64,000 nucleotides of DNA from Rhodococcus jostii RHA1 (GTDB lineage Bacteria; Actinomycetota; Actinomycetes; Mycobacteriales; Mycobacteriaceae), in the NCBI RefSeq assembly GCF_000014565.1, contig NC_008268.1, positions 1,984,001 to 2,048,000 on the forward strand, written 5' to 3'. Shown piece after piece: positions 23,218 to 32,345 of the stretch; position 1 is the stretch's first letter, and each line of letters opens with the position of its first letter. Made by a program: the position numbers and the translations under genes. The notes below the pieces were generated by a model. It saw only the letters and a program-made list of their open reading frames with translations, was not told where the DNA came from and did no database searches.

Positions 23218-23625
23218 CGCGGTGGGCGTTACCCTCTCGGTCGCCGGGGTGATCCGTAACAGCACCCGCGGCTTCTGCCGACGCGCGAGGATGCGTTCGA
23301 CCAACATCACGATCCGGTATTTCAGCCCGTACTCGTCCCGGACGGTGTCGGCCATCCTTCGGCTAATGAACTCGTCGGCGACGATCTCGGCCACTGCGAC
23401 TACCGGGTCTACCCCGGTTTCCACTTTTCCCCGCCGCGAACATGGGCGAATTTCGACGCTCGGGTTGTTGCGTAGCCGCTTCACCTTTCCGCTGTCCTCC
23501 GGAGTGGTGACGACCAGAGCGTCGCCGTCGCGCGCGATCCAGACCGGCGTCGACACGGGCTCCCCGGACCGGCGGAACGTGGTGAGGGAGACGAAAGATT
23601 CGTCTCCCAGCGCGGTGAATGTCAC
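23212..23625 (-). CDS. PPOX-class F420-dependent oxidoreductase-like protein
   Basis: 137 residues. The split-barrel flavin/F420 fold is recognisable from SLTTFRRSGEPVSTPVWIARDGD and VKRLRNNPSVEIRPCSRRG, typical of the Rv-type PPOX/pyridoxamine-oxidase family (TIGR03666-like). It may reduce a deazaflavin-linked substrate. It starts in a 4-bp overlap with the preceding unknown gene, and its end overlaps the convergent HNH gene by 6 bp. Confidence 0.85.
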   Translation of the reverse strand: MTFTALGDESFVSLTTFRRSGEPVSTPVWIARDGDALVVTTPEDSGKVKRLRNNPSVEIRPCSRRGKVETGVDPVVAVAEIVADEFISRRMADTVRDEYGLKYRIVMLVERILARRQKPRVLLRITPATERVTPTAS

Positions 23626-24797
23626 TTGTTCCCACCTGACCAGGACGTGAGTTCGGCGATGTCTCCGTACAGCGTCGACTGGTAGGTGAGCATCAGCTCC
23701 TCCACCCCGCCGAACTGATCGCCGACGTGATGGGTGTTCTCCGCCGACAGCTCGCGGTCACCGGAGCGTGCGATGAGTTCGTCGATGCGGCTGTCGAGAC
23801 TCATCGCCCGGTTGACCGCCAGCACGGACCGCAGTTGCACCTCGGCTCGGGACAGCAGGTCGCCGATTCGTGCGAGTGCGGCGACGCGGTCGACCAGTTG
23901 ATCCCACACCGGCTTCAGTGCGTTCTGCCGGGCCTCGATCTGTTGACGGGCTGTGTCGGAATGGGTGGCACGCAGCGCTTCGTCGAGTTCGGTCCGGATT
24001 CCGCGCAGCGCCACGGTATCGACGGCGATCTGCGTCAGTTCCTCGGCGAGGTCGAGTTGGTACCGCTGGATCGCGAAGTGCTCCGAATGCCAGACTGCGG
24101 AACCGTCGATCCTGTCGAAGAGCATCCCCGCCAGGTAGAGCAGGGTGTCGTACGAGTCGGCGAATCTGTCGTTGTCGAGATCGACGCCCTTACCGATGGC
24201 CTCGGCGACGCGGCGGCCGACTGCGGCCATCGGGGTGTTTTCGGCGGCCCGGCCGAGGCGTTCCGCCGCGGTGCCGCGCGCGTAATTGCCTGCACGTTCG
24301 AGCGCGGTGCCGGCGATCGGCGCCGGTGTGCGTTGCAGCGCCCGGAACAGCGCCTCACGCTGTTCGAGATCGAGATGGACACCCTCACGCCGATCCCGGC
24401 GCATCGCCCGGACGCCGTTGCCGTAGTGCGCCGGCGACATCACGACCGCAGCCCGAGACGACTGCAGCTTGCGGGCCAGTTCGGTGGCACGGTATTTGAA
24501 CAGTAGTTGCGCCGGTCCGGGACGCAGACTGTCGGCGCGGCGCGCCACCTGGTGGTACTCGTCCGTCAGCAGGCGCAGCGCCCCGAAGCCGCCGATCGAC
24601 GGGATGGTGCGGCCGGCGCGACGCCGGTGGCTGAGTACCTGCCGGGTGGGCGAATCGAGGTGTCCGGCGGCGATCAATACGGCAGCGGCGTCCGACAACG
24701 GGGCGTGCGTGCCCGTGATCGCGGATCGTTCACACCATTGGCGGACCTGCAGGGAGATGCGTGCACGCCGCTCCTCGTACTCGGTGCTTTCCGACAT
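23622..24797 (-). CDS. Conserved protein of unknown function, helix-rich
   Basis: 391 residues, soluble, rich in Arg, Glu and Ala, with long amphipathic helices (for example the segment after residue 270 with QQIEARQNALKPVWDQLVDRV). I do not recognise a family, and no signal peptide or membrane span is seen. AGGAGG is ideally placed before ATG 24797. It overlaps the F420-type gene by 4 bp, so the two form an operon. Confidence 0.75.
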   Translation of the reverse strand: MSESTEYEERRARISLQVRQWCERSAITGTHAPLSDAAAVLIAAGHLDSPTRQVLSHRRRAGRTIPSIGGFGALRLLTDEYHQVARRADSLRPGPAQLLFKYRATELARKLQSSRAAVVMSPAHYGNGVRAMRRDRREGVHLDLEQREALFRALQRTPAPIAGTALERAGNYARGTAAERLGRAAENTPMAAVGRRVAEAIGKGVDLDNDRFADSYDTLLYLAGMLFDRIDGSAVWHSEHFAIQRYQLDLAEELTQIAVDTVALRGIRTELDEALRATHSDTARQQIEARQNALKPVWDQLVDRVAALARIGDLLSRAEVQLRSVLAVNRAMSLDSRIDELIARSGDRELSAENTHHVGDQFGGVEELMLTYQSTLYGDIAELTSWSGGNK

Positions 24798-24893
24798 CGG
24801 ACCTCCTGGCCGTTCACTGGTCACCACTGTCCCAGAATTTCGTCGGACGCGCCGCGACCACTCGAGGCGGGGTGCGGATCTAGGCTCTCCCTC

Positions 24894-25526
24894 ATGACCT
24901 TCACGTTGCGTGAGGTACTTCTGTTCGCGACAGCGTTGGTGGTGGCCGGTTGCGGTCGCGCGGTCGACGGATCCCCCGAGACCGGCGCCGTCGCGGGGCC
25001 CGCGACCACCCCGACGGTGACGACCACACCGAAGACCACCGCACCGAAGACGACCACCACCACCACGACCACCACCACCACGACCACCACCACGACCACC
25101 ACCACGAACACCCCGGCCCAGGCAAACCCGCAGACGTTTGCGGGCACCGCGGCGGGGAGCTACTACTTCACGACACCGAGCACCAAGTTCCACTGTGCGA
25201 TCCTCACCGGCGGCGACGTCCCGACCGCCGGCTGTCACGGCCCGATGCCGGCGTCGGCGCCGAAGGTTCCGGGCGCCGGCGCGTCCGGCACCCCGGTGAC
25301 GCCCAACGCGATCGAGGTCGCCGGTGGCCGCCCCGGTCAGTTCGCCAGCGCCGGCGACCCCCGGTACTACCCGCTCGACCGATCTGCCGCCCCCGCACTG
25401 TCGTACGGCACCGCGTTACACGTGAACGATTTGACGTGCCTCGTCGACGAGACGTCCGGGGTCACGTGCCGCAGCGACGCGGGCCACGGATTCACGCTCT
25501 CGGACAGCGCGTTTCGAGTGTGGTGA
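24894..25526 (+). CDS. Putative lipoprotein with a polythreonine linker
   Basis: 210 residues. A lipobox, LVVAGC, follows a short hydrophobic signal, so the protein is probably lipid-anchored at the Cys near residue 20. Residues 53-70 are 18 consecutive threonines encoded by a low-complexity ACC/ACG tract, likely an O-glycosylatable spacer. The distal domain (AGSYYFTTPSTKFHCAI to FTLSDSAFRVW) has four or five cysteines and belongs to a family of secreted actinobacterial proteins I cannot name. Divergent from the unknown 391-residue gene. Confidence 0.75.
   Translation: MTFTLREVLLFATALVVAGCGRAVDGSPETGAVAGPATTPTVTTTPKTTAPKTTTTTTTTTTTTTTTTTTTNTPAQANPQTFAGTAAGSYYFTTPSTKFHCAILTGGDVPTAGCHGPMPASAPKVPGAGASGTPVTPNAIEVAGGRPGQFASAGDPRYYPLDRSAAPALSYGTALHVNDLTCLVDETSGVTCRSDAGHGFTLSDSAFRVW
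25050..25103 (+). repeat. ACC/ACG microsatellite coding 18 Thr
   Basis: 18 Thr codons (14 ACC, ACG at regular intervals) in the lipoprotein gene. The near-perfect trinucleotide run is a candidate for slippage; changes of three bases would only alter the linker length. Confidence 0.85.
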
Positions 25527-25532
25527 GCCGGC

Positions 25533-26768
25533 TCAGCCCAGTTCGTCCGAGCGCCGTTCCATCAGTGTGCGCAGCTGGGCGTTCTCCTTCGCGGTGAAGC
25601 CGATCGTCTCGATCTCCTCGATGCCACGCCCGATGCCCTTGCGGACGCCGTCGAGCATTCTGGTGACCGCGCGTTCGGGAACACCCAGCCGCCCGCCGGA
25701 CTCGACGAAGTGCCTGCGGTTCAGCTTGTTCGCCTTGCCGTAGAAGTCGAGGGCCATCGGGTCGCGCCATCCGAGGTACGGCTGGGTGCACAGCAGGTCG
25801 TAGGCCGGTGTGACACTCCACAACCCCGATGCGGCGAGCTGCACCGAGAAGTTCTTGCCGTGCAGGTCACCGTTCCCGATCGCGTACGAATAGGCCACCA
25901 GCCGAAGCAGCTCCAGGGTGGCGACCCGGGCCGAACCGCCGCCGCGCTCACACACGCCGGCGAGTGCGGTGATCACGCTCTCGGTCTTCAGCCGGTACTT
26001 GGCGGCGGGGAACATCCCCATCACCTGGCACGCATCCTCCTGCGGTGTGCGGATGACGCGGCCGGACGGATCGACCCGCCGGTCGAAACGGGCGACGAGC
26101 AGACCGGCATTGCCCTTCCCGTCGCGCACCAGCTGATGGTCGGCGACGGGCAACCCGCACTTTGCGGCGAGTCCCATGAAGAAGTGCTCGTTCTCGACCA
26201 ACTGCGGATATCCCTGCGGTGGCGAGAGTTTGAGGATGGCGGGACCCTTGTCGGTCGCGATCGGCGTCGAGTACATCTGAGCCGACACCTTCGCCTGCAC
26301 ACCGGGCAGCGAGGTGGGGTCCAGTTTCACCGCCTCGTGCCCCGACATCTGCTCGAACAACGCCCGCAGGTCCTGGCGCTCGACCGCGTCGGGGTCGAAC
26401 ACCGGTGCGGTCTCGGGCGGCGGCGCCCCGGCGGGAAGCACGCGCACGTCGCCGATCGTGTCGGCCCCGACCGCCATCAGGATCGTGAGGTGATCGTCCT
26501 CGGACGTCTTGGTGGCCGCCACCGCACCCCGCAGCCGGATTCCCTCCGGGAGGAGACCCGCGAAGAACGGCGGAACGCTGCCCCCACTCGCGCGCACCTC
26601 GGTCGACGACGTGGGGATCGTCCACGCGACCTGCGGGGCGCGTGGGTCCTGCAGGTACGTGGCGTCGTAGCGGAAGACGACGTCGCCGCCCTCCCGCGCG
26701 AGACTGCCCGCGAGGCGCTCACCCTTGTAGACGTCGGCACGGTCGACGTTGCTGAGGTTCTCGACCAT
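25533..26768 (-). CDS. hipA: HipA-like kinase (type II toxin)
   Basis: 411 residues. HipA N-terminal domain, a P-loop-like TSLPGVQAK segment corresponding to the region with the autophosphorylated Ser in E. coli HipA, and the catalytic loop GNGDLHGKNF with Asp and Asn. HipA kinases phosphorylate glutamyl-tRNA synthetase or other tRNA synthetases to cause dormancy; the target here is unknown. The start overlaps the HipB stop by one base (TGATG), as in a coupled antitoxin-toxin pair. Confidence 0.88.
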   Translation of the reverse strand: MVENLSNVDRADVYKGERLAGSLAREGGDVVFRYDATYLQDPRAPQVAWTIPTSSTEVRASGGSVPPFFAGLLPEGIRLRGAVAATKTSEDDHLTILMAVGADTIGDVRVLPAGAPPPETAPVFDPDAVERQDLRALFEQMSGHEAVKLDPTSLPGVQAKVSAQMYSTPIATDKGPAILKLSPPQGYPQLVENEHFFMGLAAKCGLPVADHQLVRDGKGNAGLLVARFDRRVDPSGRVIRTPQEDACQVMGMFPAAKYRLKTESVITALAGVCERGGGSARVATLELLRLVAYSYAIGNGDLHGKNFSVQLAASGLWSVTPAYDLLCTQPYLGWRDPMALDFYGKANKLNRRHFVESGGRLGVPERAVTRMLDGVRKGIGRGIEEIETIGFTAKENAQLRTLMERRSDELG

Positions 26769-27016
26769 CAGGACGCCACCTCCACGCCCGAGCGGGTGAC
26801 GAGCGCCAGACGGCAGCCCATCGCATCCGCGACGGCGTCGACGAGATCCAGTTGCACGGTCCCCCGACCCGATTCGATCGACTGCACGCTGGACCTCGAC
26901 ACCCCGGCCAGGTCGGCCAGCTCCGCCTGCGTCAGCCCGAGCTGATGTCGCCGCGCCACGAACCCGTCGGCGACCCCGCCGGTCTCGGTTCGCTCGCGGC
27001 GGCGCGGGGTTGCCAT
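26768..27016 (-). CDS. hipB: HipB-like XRE-family antitoxin
   Basis: 82 residues with a Cro/C1-type helix-turn-helix at about 18-60 (LGLTQAELADLAGVSRSSVQSIESG). It precedes and is coupled to HipA and would bind HipA and repress the operon. ATG 27016 has AGGGAGG upstream. Two inverted copies of a 12-bp motif lie in the upstream gap and may be its operators. Confidence 0.88.
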   Translation of the reverse strand: MATPRRRERTETGGVADGFVARRHQLGLTQAELADLAGVSRSSVQSIESGRGTVQLDLVDAVADAMGCRLALVTRSGVEVAS

Positions 27017-27051
27017 GAAGCCTCCCTGATCGGTGCAATGCTTGTCGACGG

Positions 27052-27063
27052 ATGCTTAAAGCC
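27052..27063. promoter_or_regulatory. HipB operator candidate, left copy ATGCTTAAAGCC
   Basis: A 12-bp motif whose core GCTTAAAGC is itself nearly palindromic. It occurs again in inverted orientation exactly 100 bp further on (27152-27163). It lies 36 bp upstream of the hipB start. Confidence 0.55.
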
Positions 27064-27151
27064 AGTGTGCGCCGATTCTGTCTTGAAGTCCATATCTATG
27101 ACTGCGATAGCAAGCTTAAGGTGCGAGAAGAACGGAAAATGGATGGCCTCC

Positions 27152-27163
27152 GGCTTTAAGCAT
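27152..27163. promoter_or_regulatory. HipB operator candidate, right copy GGCTTTAAGCAT
   Basis: The perfect reverse complement of the 27052-27063 motif. A related AAGCTTAAG lies between them at 27112-27120. The site is 51 bp before the endonuclease IV start, so it could also affect that gene. Confidence 0.5.
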
Positions 27164-27202
27164 GCGAACACAAGCACAAGGCACCTCGTCACACCCACCC
27201 CC

Positions 27203-27208
27203 TACCCT
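27203..27208 (+). promoter_or_regulatory. Candidate -10 (TACCCT) for leaderless nfo transcript
   Basis: TACCCT ends six bases before the ATG at 27215, and no Shine-Dalgarno is present, as expected for leaderless initiation in actinobacteria. Confidence 0.35.
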
Positions 27209-27214
27209 GGATAC

Positions 27215-27985
27215 ATGCGCATAGGAGCACACGTCCGCCAGGACGAAGATCCGATCGGATACGGCGAACGGCTCGGCGCCGACGTCATCCAGATGTTCCT
27301 CACGGACCCACAGAAGTGGGACAAACCGCCGACGCATCCGCGGACCGACGAGATCCGGAACAGTCCCATCGACGTCGTCGTGCACTCGTCGTACGTGATC
27401 AACGTGGCCAGCCTCAACAATCGGCTCCGGATGCCGTCCCGCAACGCCGTCGCGCAGCAGGCGCAGGCCGCCGCCGACATCGGCGCGTTCGGCCTGGTGG
27501 TCCACGGCGGGCACGTCCGCGACGGCGAGGACGTGAACGCAGGGATCGTCAACTGGCGCAAACTCTTCGAACGCCAGGCCGACAAGGGCGGATTCCCGGT
27601 CCCCATCCTGATCGAGAACACGGCAGGCGGCGACTTCGCGATGGCACGGCACTTCGACGCCATCGACCGGCTGTGGCAGGAGGTCGGCGATTTCGGCGCC
27701 GGATTCTGCCTCGACACCTGTCACGCGTGGGCGGGCGGCGAGGAACTGGTCGGTGTCGTCGAACGCATCAAGGCCATCACCGGACGCATCGACCTGGTGC
27801 ACCTCAACAACTCCCGCGACGAGTTCAACTCGGCCCGCGACCGGCACGCCAACCTCGCCGAGGGAACCATCGACGCCGAACTGCTCGCCGAGGTCGTGCG
27901 CACCGCCGATGCGCCCGTCGTCCTCGAGACGCCGTCCGAGGGGCTGGCCGAGGACCTCGCGTACCTGCGGGAAACCGCGGGCTAG
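27215..27985 (+). CDS. nfo: Deoxyribonuclease IV (AP endonuclease)
   Basis: 256 residues, TIM-barrel EndoIV. Metal-ligand segments are in order: VVHSSYVINVAS, VVHGGH, LIENTAGGD, CLDTCHAWAGG and the C-terminal HLNNSRDEFNSARDRHANL segment. It cleaves abasic sites in base excision repair using zinc. The frame is open further upstream to 26852, but that part is antisense to hipB; MRIGAHV at 27215 is the family N-terminus. The last 4 bp overlap the convergent SulP gene. Confidence 0.93.
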   Translation: MRIGAHVRQDEDPIGYGERLGADVIQMFLTDPQKWDKPPTHPRTDEIRNSPIDVVVHSSYVINVASLNNRLRMPSRNAVAQQAQAAADIGAFGLVVHGGHVRDGEDVNAGIVNWRKLFERQADKGGFPVPILIENTAGGDFAMARHFDAIDRLWQEVGDFGAGFCLDTCHAWAGGEELVGVVERIKAITGRIDLVHLNNSRDEFNSARDRHANLAEGTIDAELLAEVVRTADAPVVLETPSEGLAEDLAYLRETAG

Positions 27986-29445
27986 TCGCCCAGCCGGCCG
28001 GTCAGCCTGCGGTACCGCTCCTCGCTGACCGGGTTCAGGCCCTCCACGGTGACATCGGTGCCGCGGCTCGCGTACTTGGTGGTGATGCCATCGAGCGCGG
28101 CCACGGTGGACGCGTCCCAGATGGTGGCGCCCGACAGATCGATCACGACGCGGCCGGGGTCGTCGGCGTAGTCGAACGAGAACACGAGGTCGTTGGACGA
28201 GGCGAAGAAGAGCTGACCGCTCACCCGGTACATCTTCACGTCGCCGTCGAGTTCGCCGCGCACGTCCACCATGTGGGCTACCCGGCGTGCGAACAGAACC
28301 ATCGCCACCAGCACGCCGACACCCACACCGATCGCGAGGTTGTCGGTGGCCAGGGTGCCCGCCACGGTGCTGAGCATCACCATCGTCTCGCTCAGCGGCA
28401 TCCGCCGAAGCGTGCGGACGCTGTGCCAGTCGAAGGTCGTGGCGGCCACCAGCACCATCACGGCGACGAGCGCCGCCATCGGAATGGTCCCCACCACGTC
28501 GCCGAGCCCGACCACGAGAATCAGCAGAAACGCACCGGACAGGAACGTCGACAACCGGGTTCGCGCACCACCGGTCTTGACGTTGATGATGGTCTGCCCG
28601 ATCAGTGCGCACCCGCCCATGCCGCCGAAGAGACCGGTCACGATGTTCGCGACGCCCTGCCCCCACGACTCCCGCGTCTTGTCCGAGTGCGTATCGGTGA
28701 CGGAGTCCACGAGCTTGGCGCTCATCAGCGATTCGAGCAGTCCGACGACGGCCATCGCCAGCGCGAACGGCGCGATGATCTTCAGGGTGTCGACGGTGAG
28801 GGGAACGTCCGGCAACCCGATCAGAGTCGGCAGTCCGTCTGGCAGTTCACCCTGGTCCCCGACGGTGGGCACCGCGACACCGGCGAGGACGGTGAACGCG
28901 GTGAGACCGACGATCACCAGCAGCGGGGCGGGCACCGCCGTGGTCAGCTTCGGGATCCACACGAGCAGCGCCAGACCGGCGGCGAGCAGCGCGTACACCG
29001 CCCACGGCACATTCGTCAGATACGGGAACTGGTGCACGAAGATCAGGATTCCCAGCGCGTTGCAGAACCCCACCATCACGCTGCGAGGCAGGAACCGCAT
29101 GAGCCGCGCCACCCCGAGGACGGCGAAGAGGATCTGCATCGCACCGCCGAGGAAGACGGCCGCAATGAGGTACTGCAAACCGTGTGACGCCATGAGCGGG
29201 GCCAGCACCAGCGATACCGAACCGGTGGCCGCCGAGATCATCGCGGGACGCCCACCGGTGAATGCGATGGTCATCGCCATGATCGCGGCGGTGAACAAGC
29301 CCACCCGGGGATCGACCCCCACGATGATGGAGAACGACAACGCTTCCGGGATGAGGGCCATCGCCACGACGAGCGCGGACAACGACTCGATACGAAACAC
29401 CGTCGGATGCAGCCACACCGGCCGTCGGAGAGCGAGAGAGGGCAC
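27982..29445 (-). CDS. SulP-family anion permease with STAS domain
   Basis: 487 residues. Ten or more membrane segments with the SulP consensus (GLFTAAIMAMTIAFTGGRP region and the QG-NI segment GQGVANIVTGLFGGMGG), then a C-terminal STAS domain (RVVIDLSGATIWDASTVAALDGI) from about residue 400. SulP proteins carry sulfate, bicarbonate or other anions; the specificity is not readable. Divergent from the ABC transporter operon. Confidence 0.9.
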   Translation of the reverse strand: MPSLALRRPVWLHPTVFRIESLSALVVAMALIPEALSFSIIVGVDPRVGLFTAAIMAMTIAFTGGRPAMISAATGSVSLVLAPLMASHGLQYLIAAVFLGGAMQILFAVLGVARLMRFLPRSVMVGFCNALGILIFVHQFPYLTNVPWAVYALLAAGLALLVWIPKLTTAVPAPLLVIVGLTAFTVLAGVAVPTVGDQGELPDGLPTLIGLPDVPLTVDTLKIIAPFALAMAVVGLLESLMSAKLVDSVTDTHSDKTRESWGQGVANIVTGLFGGMGGCALIGQTIINVKTGGARTRLSTFLSGAFLLILVVGLGDVVGTIPMAALVAVMVLVAATTFDWHSVRTLRRMPLSETMVMLSTVAGTLATDNLAIGVGVGVLVAMVLFARRVAHMVDVRGELDGDVKMYRVSGQLFFASSNDLVFSFDYADDPGRVVIDLSGATIWDASTVAALDGITTKYASRGTDVTVEGLNPVSEERYRRLTGRLGD

Positions 29446-29542
29446 GGGGAGACAAACCTACTTCCTGAGGAGACCGGAAGATCCTATCCGGGTAGCGTTC
29501 GACCAGTACGGTTAGCTGATCCGCCGACAGAGGAGGAACCCC

Positions 29543-30331
29543 GTGCGACGCACACTTCCGGCCGTCCTGATCACCGTCCTGACCGCGCTGTCGCTGGCGG
29601 GGTGTGGGAACTCCGACTCGGGGCCGGTCATCGACCAGGTTCGCGAGGCCGGGGTCCTGAAGGTCGGCACCGAGGGCACGTACACACCGTTCAGCTACCA
29701 GGGCCCCGACGGTCAGCTCACCGGGTACGACGTGGATGTCATCCGCGCGGTCGGTGACAAACTCGGCGTCTCCGTCGAGTTCACGCAGACACCGTGGGAC
29801 TCGATCTTCGCGGGCCTCGAAGCGAAACGCTACGATCTCGTCGCCAACCAGGTGACCGTCAACGACGAACGCACCCAGAAGTACGACCTGTCGACGCCGT
29901 ACACCTACTCCGAGGGTGTGATCGTCACCCGCGCCGACGACAACTCGATCACCTCGCTCGCCGACCTGAACGGCAAGACGACGGCGCAGTCCGCGACGAG
30001 CAACTGGGCGCAGGTCGCCAGGGACGCGGGCGCGAACGTCGAATCCGTCGAGGGCTTCGTGCAGGCCATCACCCTGCTCAAGGACGGCCGGGTCGACGCC
30101 ACCGTCAACGACAATCTGGCCGTCGCCGAATATCAGAAGCAGACGAGCGACACCGGTGTGAAAGTGGCCGCTGAAACCGGTGACACGAGCGAGCAGGCGT
30201 TCGCGGCCCGCAAGGACAGCGGTCTGATGCCCGACATCGACAAGGCCTTGGACGAACTGCGCGCCGACGGAACGCTCGCCCAGATCTCGCAGAAGTACTT
30301 CGGCACCGACGTCTCGGCACCGACCAACTGA
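29543..30331 (+). CDS. Amino acid ABC transporter substrate-binding lipoprotein
   Basis: 262 residues. Lipobox LAGC near residue 20, then a family 3 solute-binding fold (GVLKVGTEGTYTPFSY, GYDVDVIRAVGDKLG, DLVANQVTVNDERTQKYDLS) similar to cystine/polar amino acid binders FliY/TcyA. It captures the ligand outside the membrane. GTG 29543 is preceded by GAGGAGGAA. First gene of a binding protein-permease-ATPase operon. Confidence 0.92.
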   Translation: MRRTLPAVLITVLTALSLAGCGNSDSGPVIDQVREAGVLKVGTEGTYTPFSYQGPDGQLTGYDVDVIRAVGDKLGVSVEFTQTPWDSIFAGLEAKRYDLVANQVTVNDERTQKYDLSTPYTYSEGVIVTRADDNSITSLADLNGKTTAQSATSNWAQVARDAGANVESVEGFVQAITLLKDGRVDATVNDNLAVAEYQKQTSDTGVKVAAETGDTSEQAFAARKDSGLMPDIDKALDELRADGTLAQISQKYFGTDVSAPTN

Positions 30332-30341
30332 AAGCCTGCCT

Positions 30342-31010
30342 GTGGACGACGCAACAGTCCAGCTGATCCTGGACAACCTGTGGCCGATGCTGAAGGCCAC
30401 GGTCACCATGACGATTCCGCTGACGATCATCAGCTTCACCATCGGGCTCGTCATCGCGTTGCTGATGGCGCTCGCCCGGATCTCGTCGATCAGACCGCTG
30501 TCGGTGATCGCCCGGTTCTACGTGTCCATCATCCGCGGCACGCCGCTCCTGGTGCAGCTGTTCATCGTGTTCTACGCGCTGCCCCAGTTCGGCGTGGTTC
30601 TCGACCCCTTCCCGGCGGCTGTGATCGCGTTCAGCCTCAACGTCGGCGGGTACGCCGCCGAGGTGATCCGGTCGGCGATCCTGTCGATCCCCAAGGGGCA
30701 GTGGGAAGCCGCGCAGACCATCGGGATGGGGTACACCACCACACTGCAGCGGATCGTCCTGCCGCAGGCCGCACGGGTCGCGGTGCCGCCGCTGTCCAAC
30801 ACACTCATCTCGCTGGTGAAAGACACCTCGCTGGCATCGACGATCCTGGTGACCGAACTGCTGCGCGTCGCCCAGCTCGCCGCCGCGCCGACATTCGACT
30901 TCTTCGCCCTCTACAGCGTCGCCGCGCTGTACTACTGGGTGATCTGCATCTTCCTGTCGGCCGTCCAGGGCCGGCTCGAAGCCCGACTCGACAGGTATGT
31001 GGCCAAATGA
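30342..31010 (+). CDS. Amino acid ABC transporter permease
   Basis: 222 residues, HisM/ArtQ-type permease with about five membrane helices and the EAA loop (EAAQTIGMGYTTTLQRIVLPQAARVAVPP region). It forms the channel for the adjacent binding protein, and a single permease gene suggests a homodimer. GTG 30342 is ten bases after the binding-protein stop. The end overlaps the ATPase gene by 4 bp. Confidence 0.92.
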   Translation: MDDATVQLILDNLWPMLKATVTMTIPLTIISFTIGLVIALLMALARISSIRPLSVIARFYVSIIRGTPLLVQLFIVFYALPQFGVVLDPFPAAVIAFSLNVGGYAAEVIRSAILSIPKGQWEAAQTIGMGYTTTLQRIVLPQAARVAVPPLSNTLISLVKDTSLASTILVTELLRVAQLAAAPTFDFFALYSVAALYYWVICIFLSAVQGRLEARLDRYVAK

Positions 31011-31768
31011 CCGGCACCCCTCCCCTGCTTCAGGTATCCGGCGTCGAGAAGTCGTTCGGCGACCATCACGTCCTGCGCGACATCAGCTTCGACGTCGGGG
31101 CCGGAACGGTGACCGTCATCATCGGGCCGTCGGGCTCCGGCAAGACGACGGTGCTGCGCACCCTCAACGCCCTCGACGTGGCGGACCGCGGGACGATCTC
31201 CATCGGCGACGTGTCCGTGGACTTCGGCGCCAAGGTGGACCGGTCGACGCTGGCCGCGTTCCGCGGGCAGAGCGGCATGGTGTTCCAGGCCCACAACCTG
31301 TTTCCGCACAAGACGGTGATCCAGAACGTCACCGAGGGGCCGATTGTGGTGCAGAAACGCCCCAAGGACGAGGCGCGCGCGGACGCGATGCGGTTGCTCA
31401 CCCAGGTCGGCCTGGCGGAGAAGGCGGACCAGTACCCGTACCAGCTGTCGGGCGGTCAGCAGCAGAGGGTCGGTATCGCCCGGGCGCTCGCCCTGAAACC
31501 GAAACTGATGTTGTTCGACGAGCCCACGTCCGCACTCGACCCCGAACTGGTCGGCGAGGTGTTGCGGGTGATCCGGGATCTCGCGACCGAGGGCTGGACG
31601 ATGGTGATCGTCACCCACGAGATCCGGTTCGCGCAGCAGGTGGCCGACCAGGTGTTGTTCGTCGACAACGGTGTCGTACTCGAACGCGGCACACCGAGAG
31701 ACGTACTCGCCAACCCGACCGGGCCGAGACTGCGCCAGTTCCTGCACCGCATCCTCGACCCGCTGTGA
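31007..31768 (+). CDS. Amino acid ABC transporter ATP-binding protein
   Basis: 253 residues. Walker A GPSGSGKTT, Q-loop FQAHNLFPHKT, signature LSGGQQQRV, Walker B LMLFDEPTSALD and switch His in VTHE are all present. It energises the polar amino acid (probably cystine-type) importer encoded just upstream, with an ATGA overlap. Confidence 0.94.
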   Translation: MTGTPPLLQVSGVEKSFGDHHVLRDISFDVGAGTVTVIIGPSGSGKTTVLRTLNALDVADRGTISIGDVSVDFGAKVDRSTLAAFRGQSGMVFQAHNLFPHKTVIQNVTEGPIVVQKRPKDEARADAMRLLTQVGLAEKADQYPYQLSGGQQQRVGIARALALKPKLMLFDEPTSALDPELVGEVLRVIRDLATEGWTMVIVTHEIRFAQQVADQVLFVDNGVVLERGTPRDVLANPTGPRLRQFLHRILDPL

Positions 31769-31772
31769 ACGG

Positions 31773-32267
31773 TCAGCGCAGGGATTTCTCCATGAGCACG
31801 ACGCTCGGCCACTCCACGTCGAAGTCCCTGCGACCCACCAGGAAGAAACCCTGCTCCTCGTAGTAGTCGCGTAGCCGGGCGTTGGTTTCGACGCACTCGA
31901 GCCGGACGACGGACGCGTCCTCGGAGCGGGCGTGCTCGTCGACCCACCGGAGCAACTGGGCGCCGAGTCCCGCGCTGGCGTGCCGGCGGTCGGTCATGAC
32001 CCGGGCCACGTAGGCGGCCGGTATGTCGTCCTCGATCCACACGTCGGGGTCGGACCGCAGCACCCGCAGTGCCCCCACCACGATTCCCGCGAACAGCGCG
32101 ACACGCCATTCCCCGAACTCGATCTGTTCACGAACGTCGGCGAGCGACACCTCACCCCGGGCGGGTGCGTCGAGTTCCCTTGCCAGGATCCAATCCTCAG
32201 CGTCCCAGTGCATCTGAACGATGTCTTCAGCCTGCTCGAGTACTGCCCGCTCCACGGTGACCGCCAT
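31773..32267 (-). CDS. GNAT-family N-acetyltransferase
   Basis: 164 residues. The acetyl-CoA-binding motif A region is RVMTDRRHASAGLGAQLLRWVDEHA, followed by LECVETNARLRDYYEEQGFFLVG. Substrate unknown. It is convergent with the ABC ATPase gene 4 bp away and divergent from the lipase gene. ATG 32267 is chosen; upstream codons in frame do not look coding. Confidence 0.85.
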   Translation of the reverse strand: MAVTVERAVLEQAEDIVQMHWDAEDWILARELDAPARGEVSLADVREQIEFGEWRVALFAGIVVGALRVLRSDPDVWIEDDIPAAYVARVMTDRRHASAGLGAQLLRWVDEHARSEDASVVRLECVETNARLRDYYEEQGFFLVGRRDFDVEWPSVVLMEKSLR

Positions 32268-32345
32268 GCACACACAGTAACCACCCCGCGACGAAAACAA
32301 ACCACCGCTGTACCTGTGTCGATCTGCGAAGATGTGACTGGAGTT

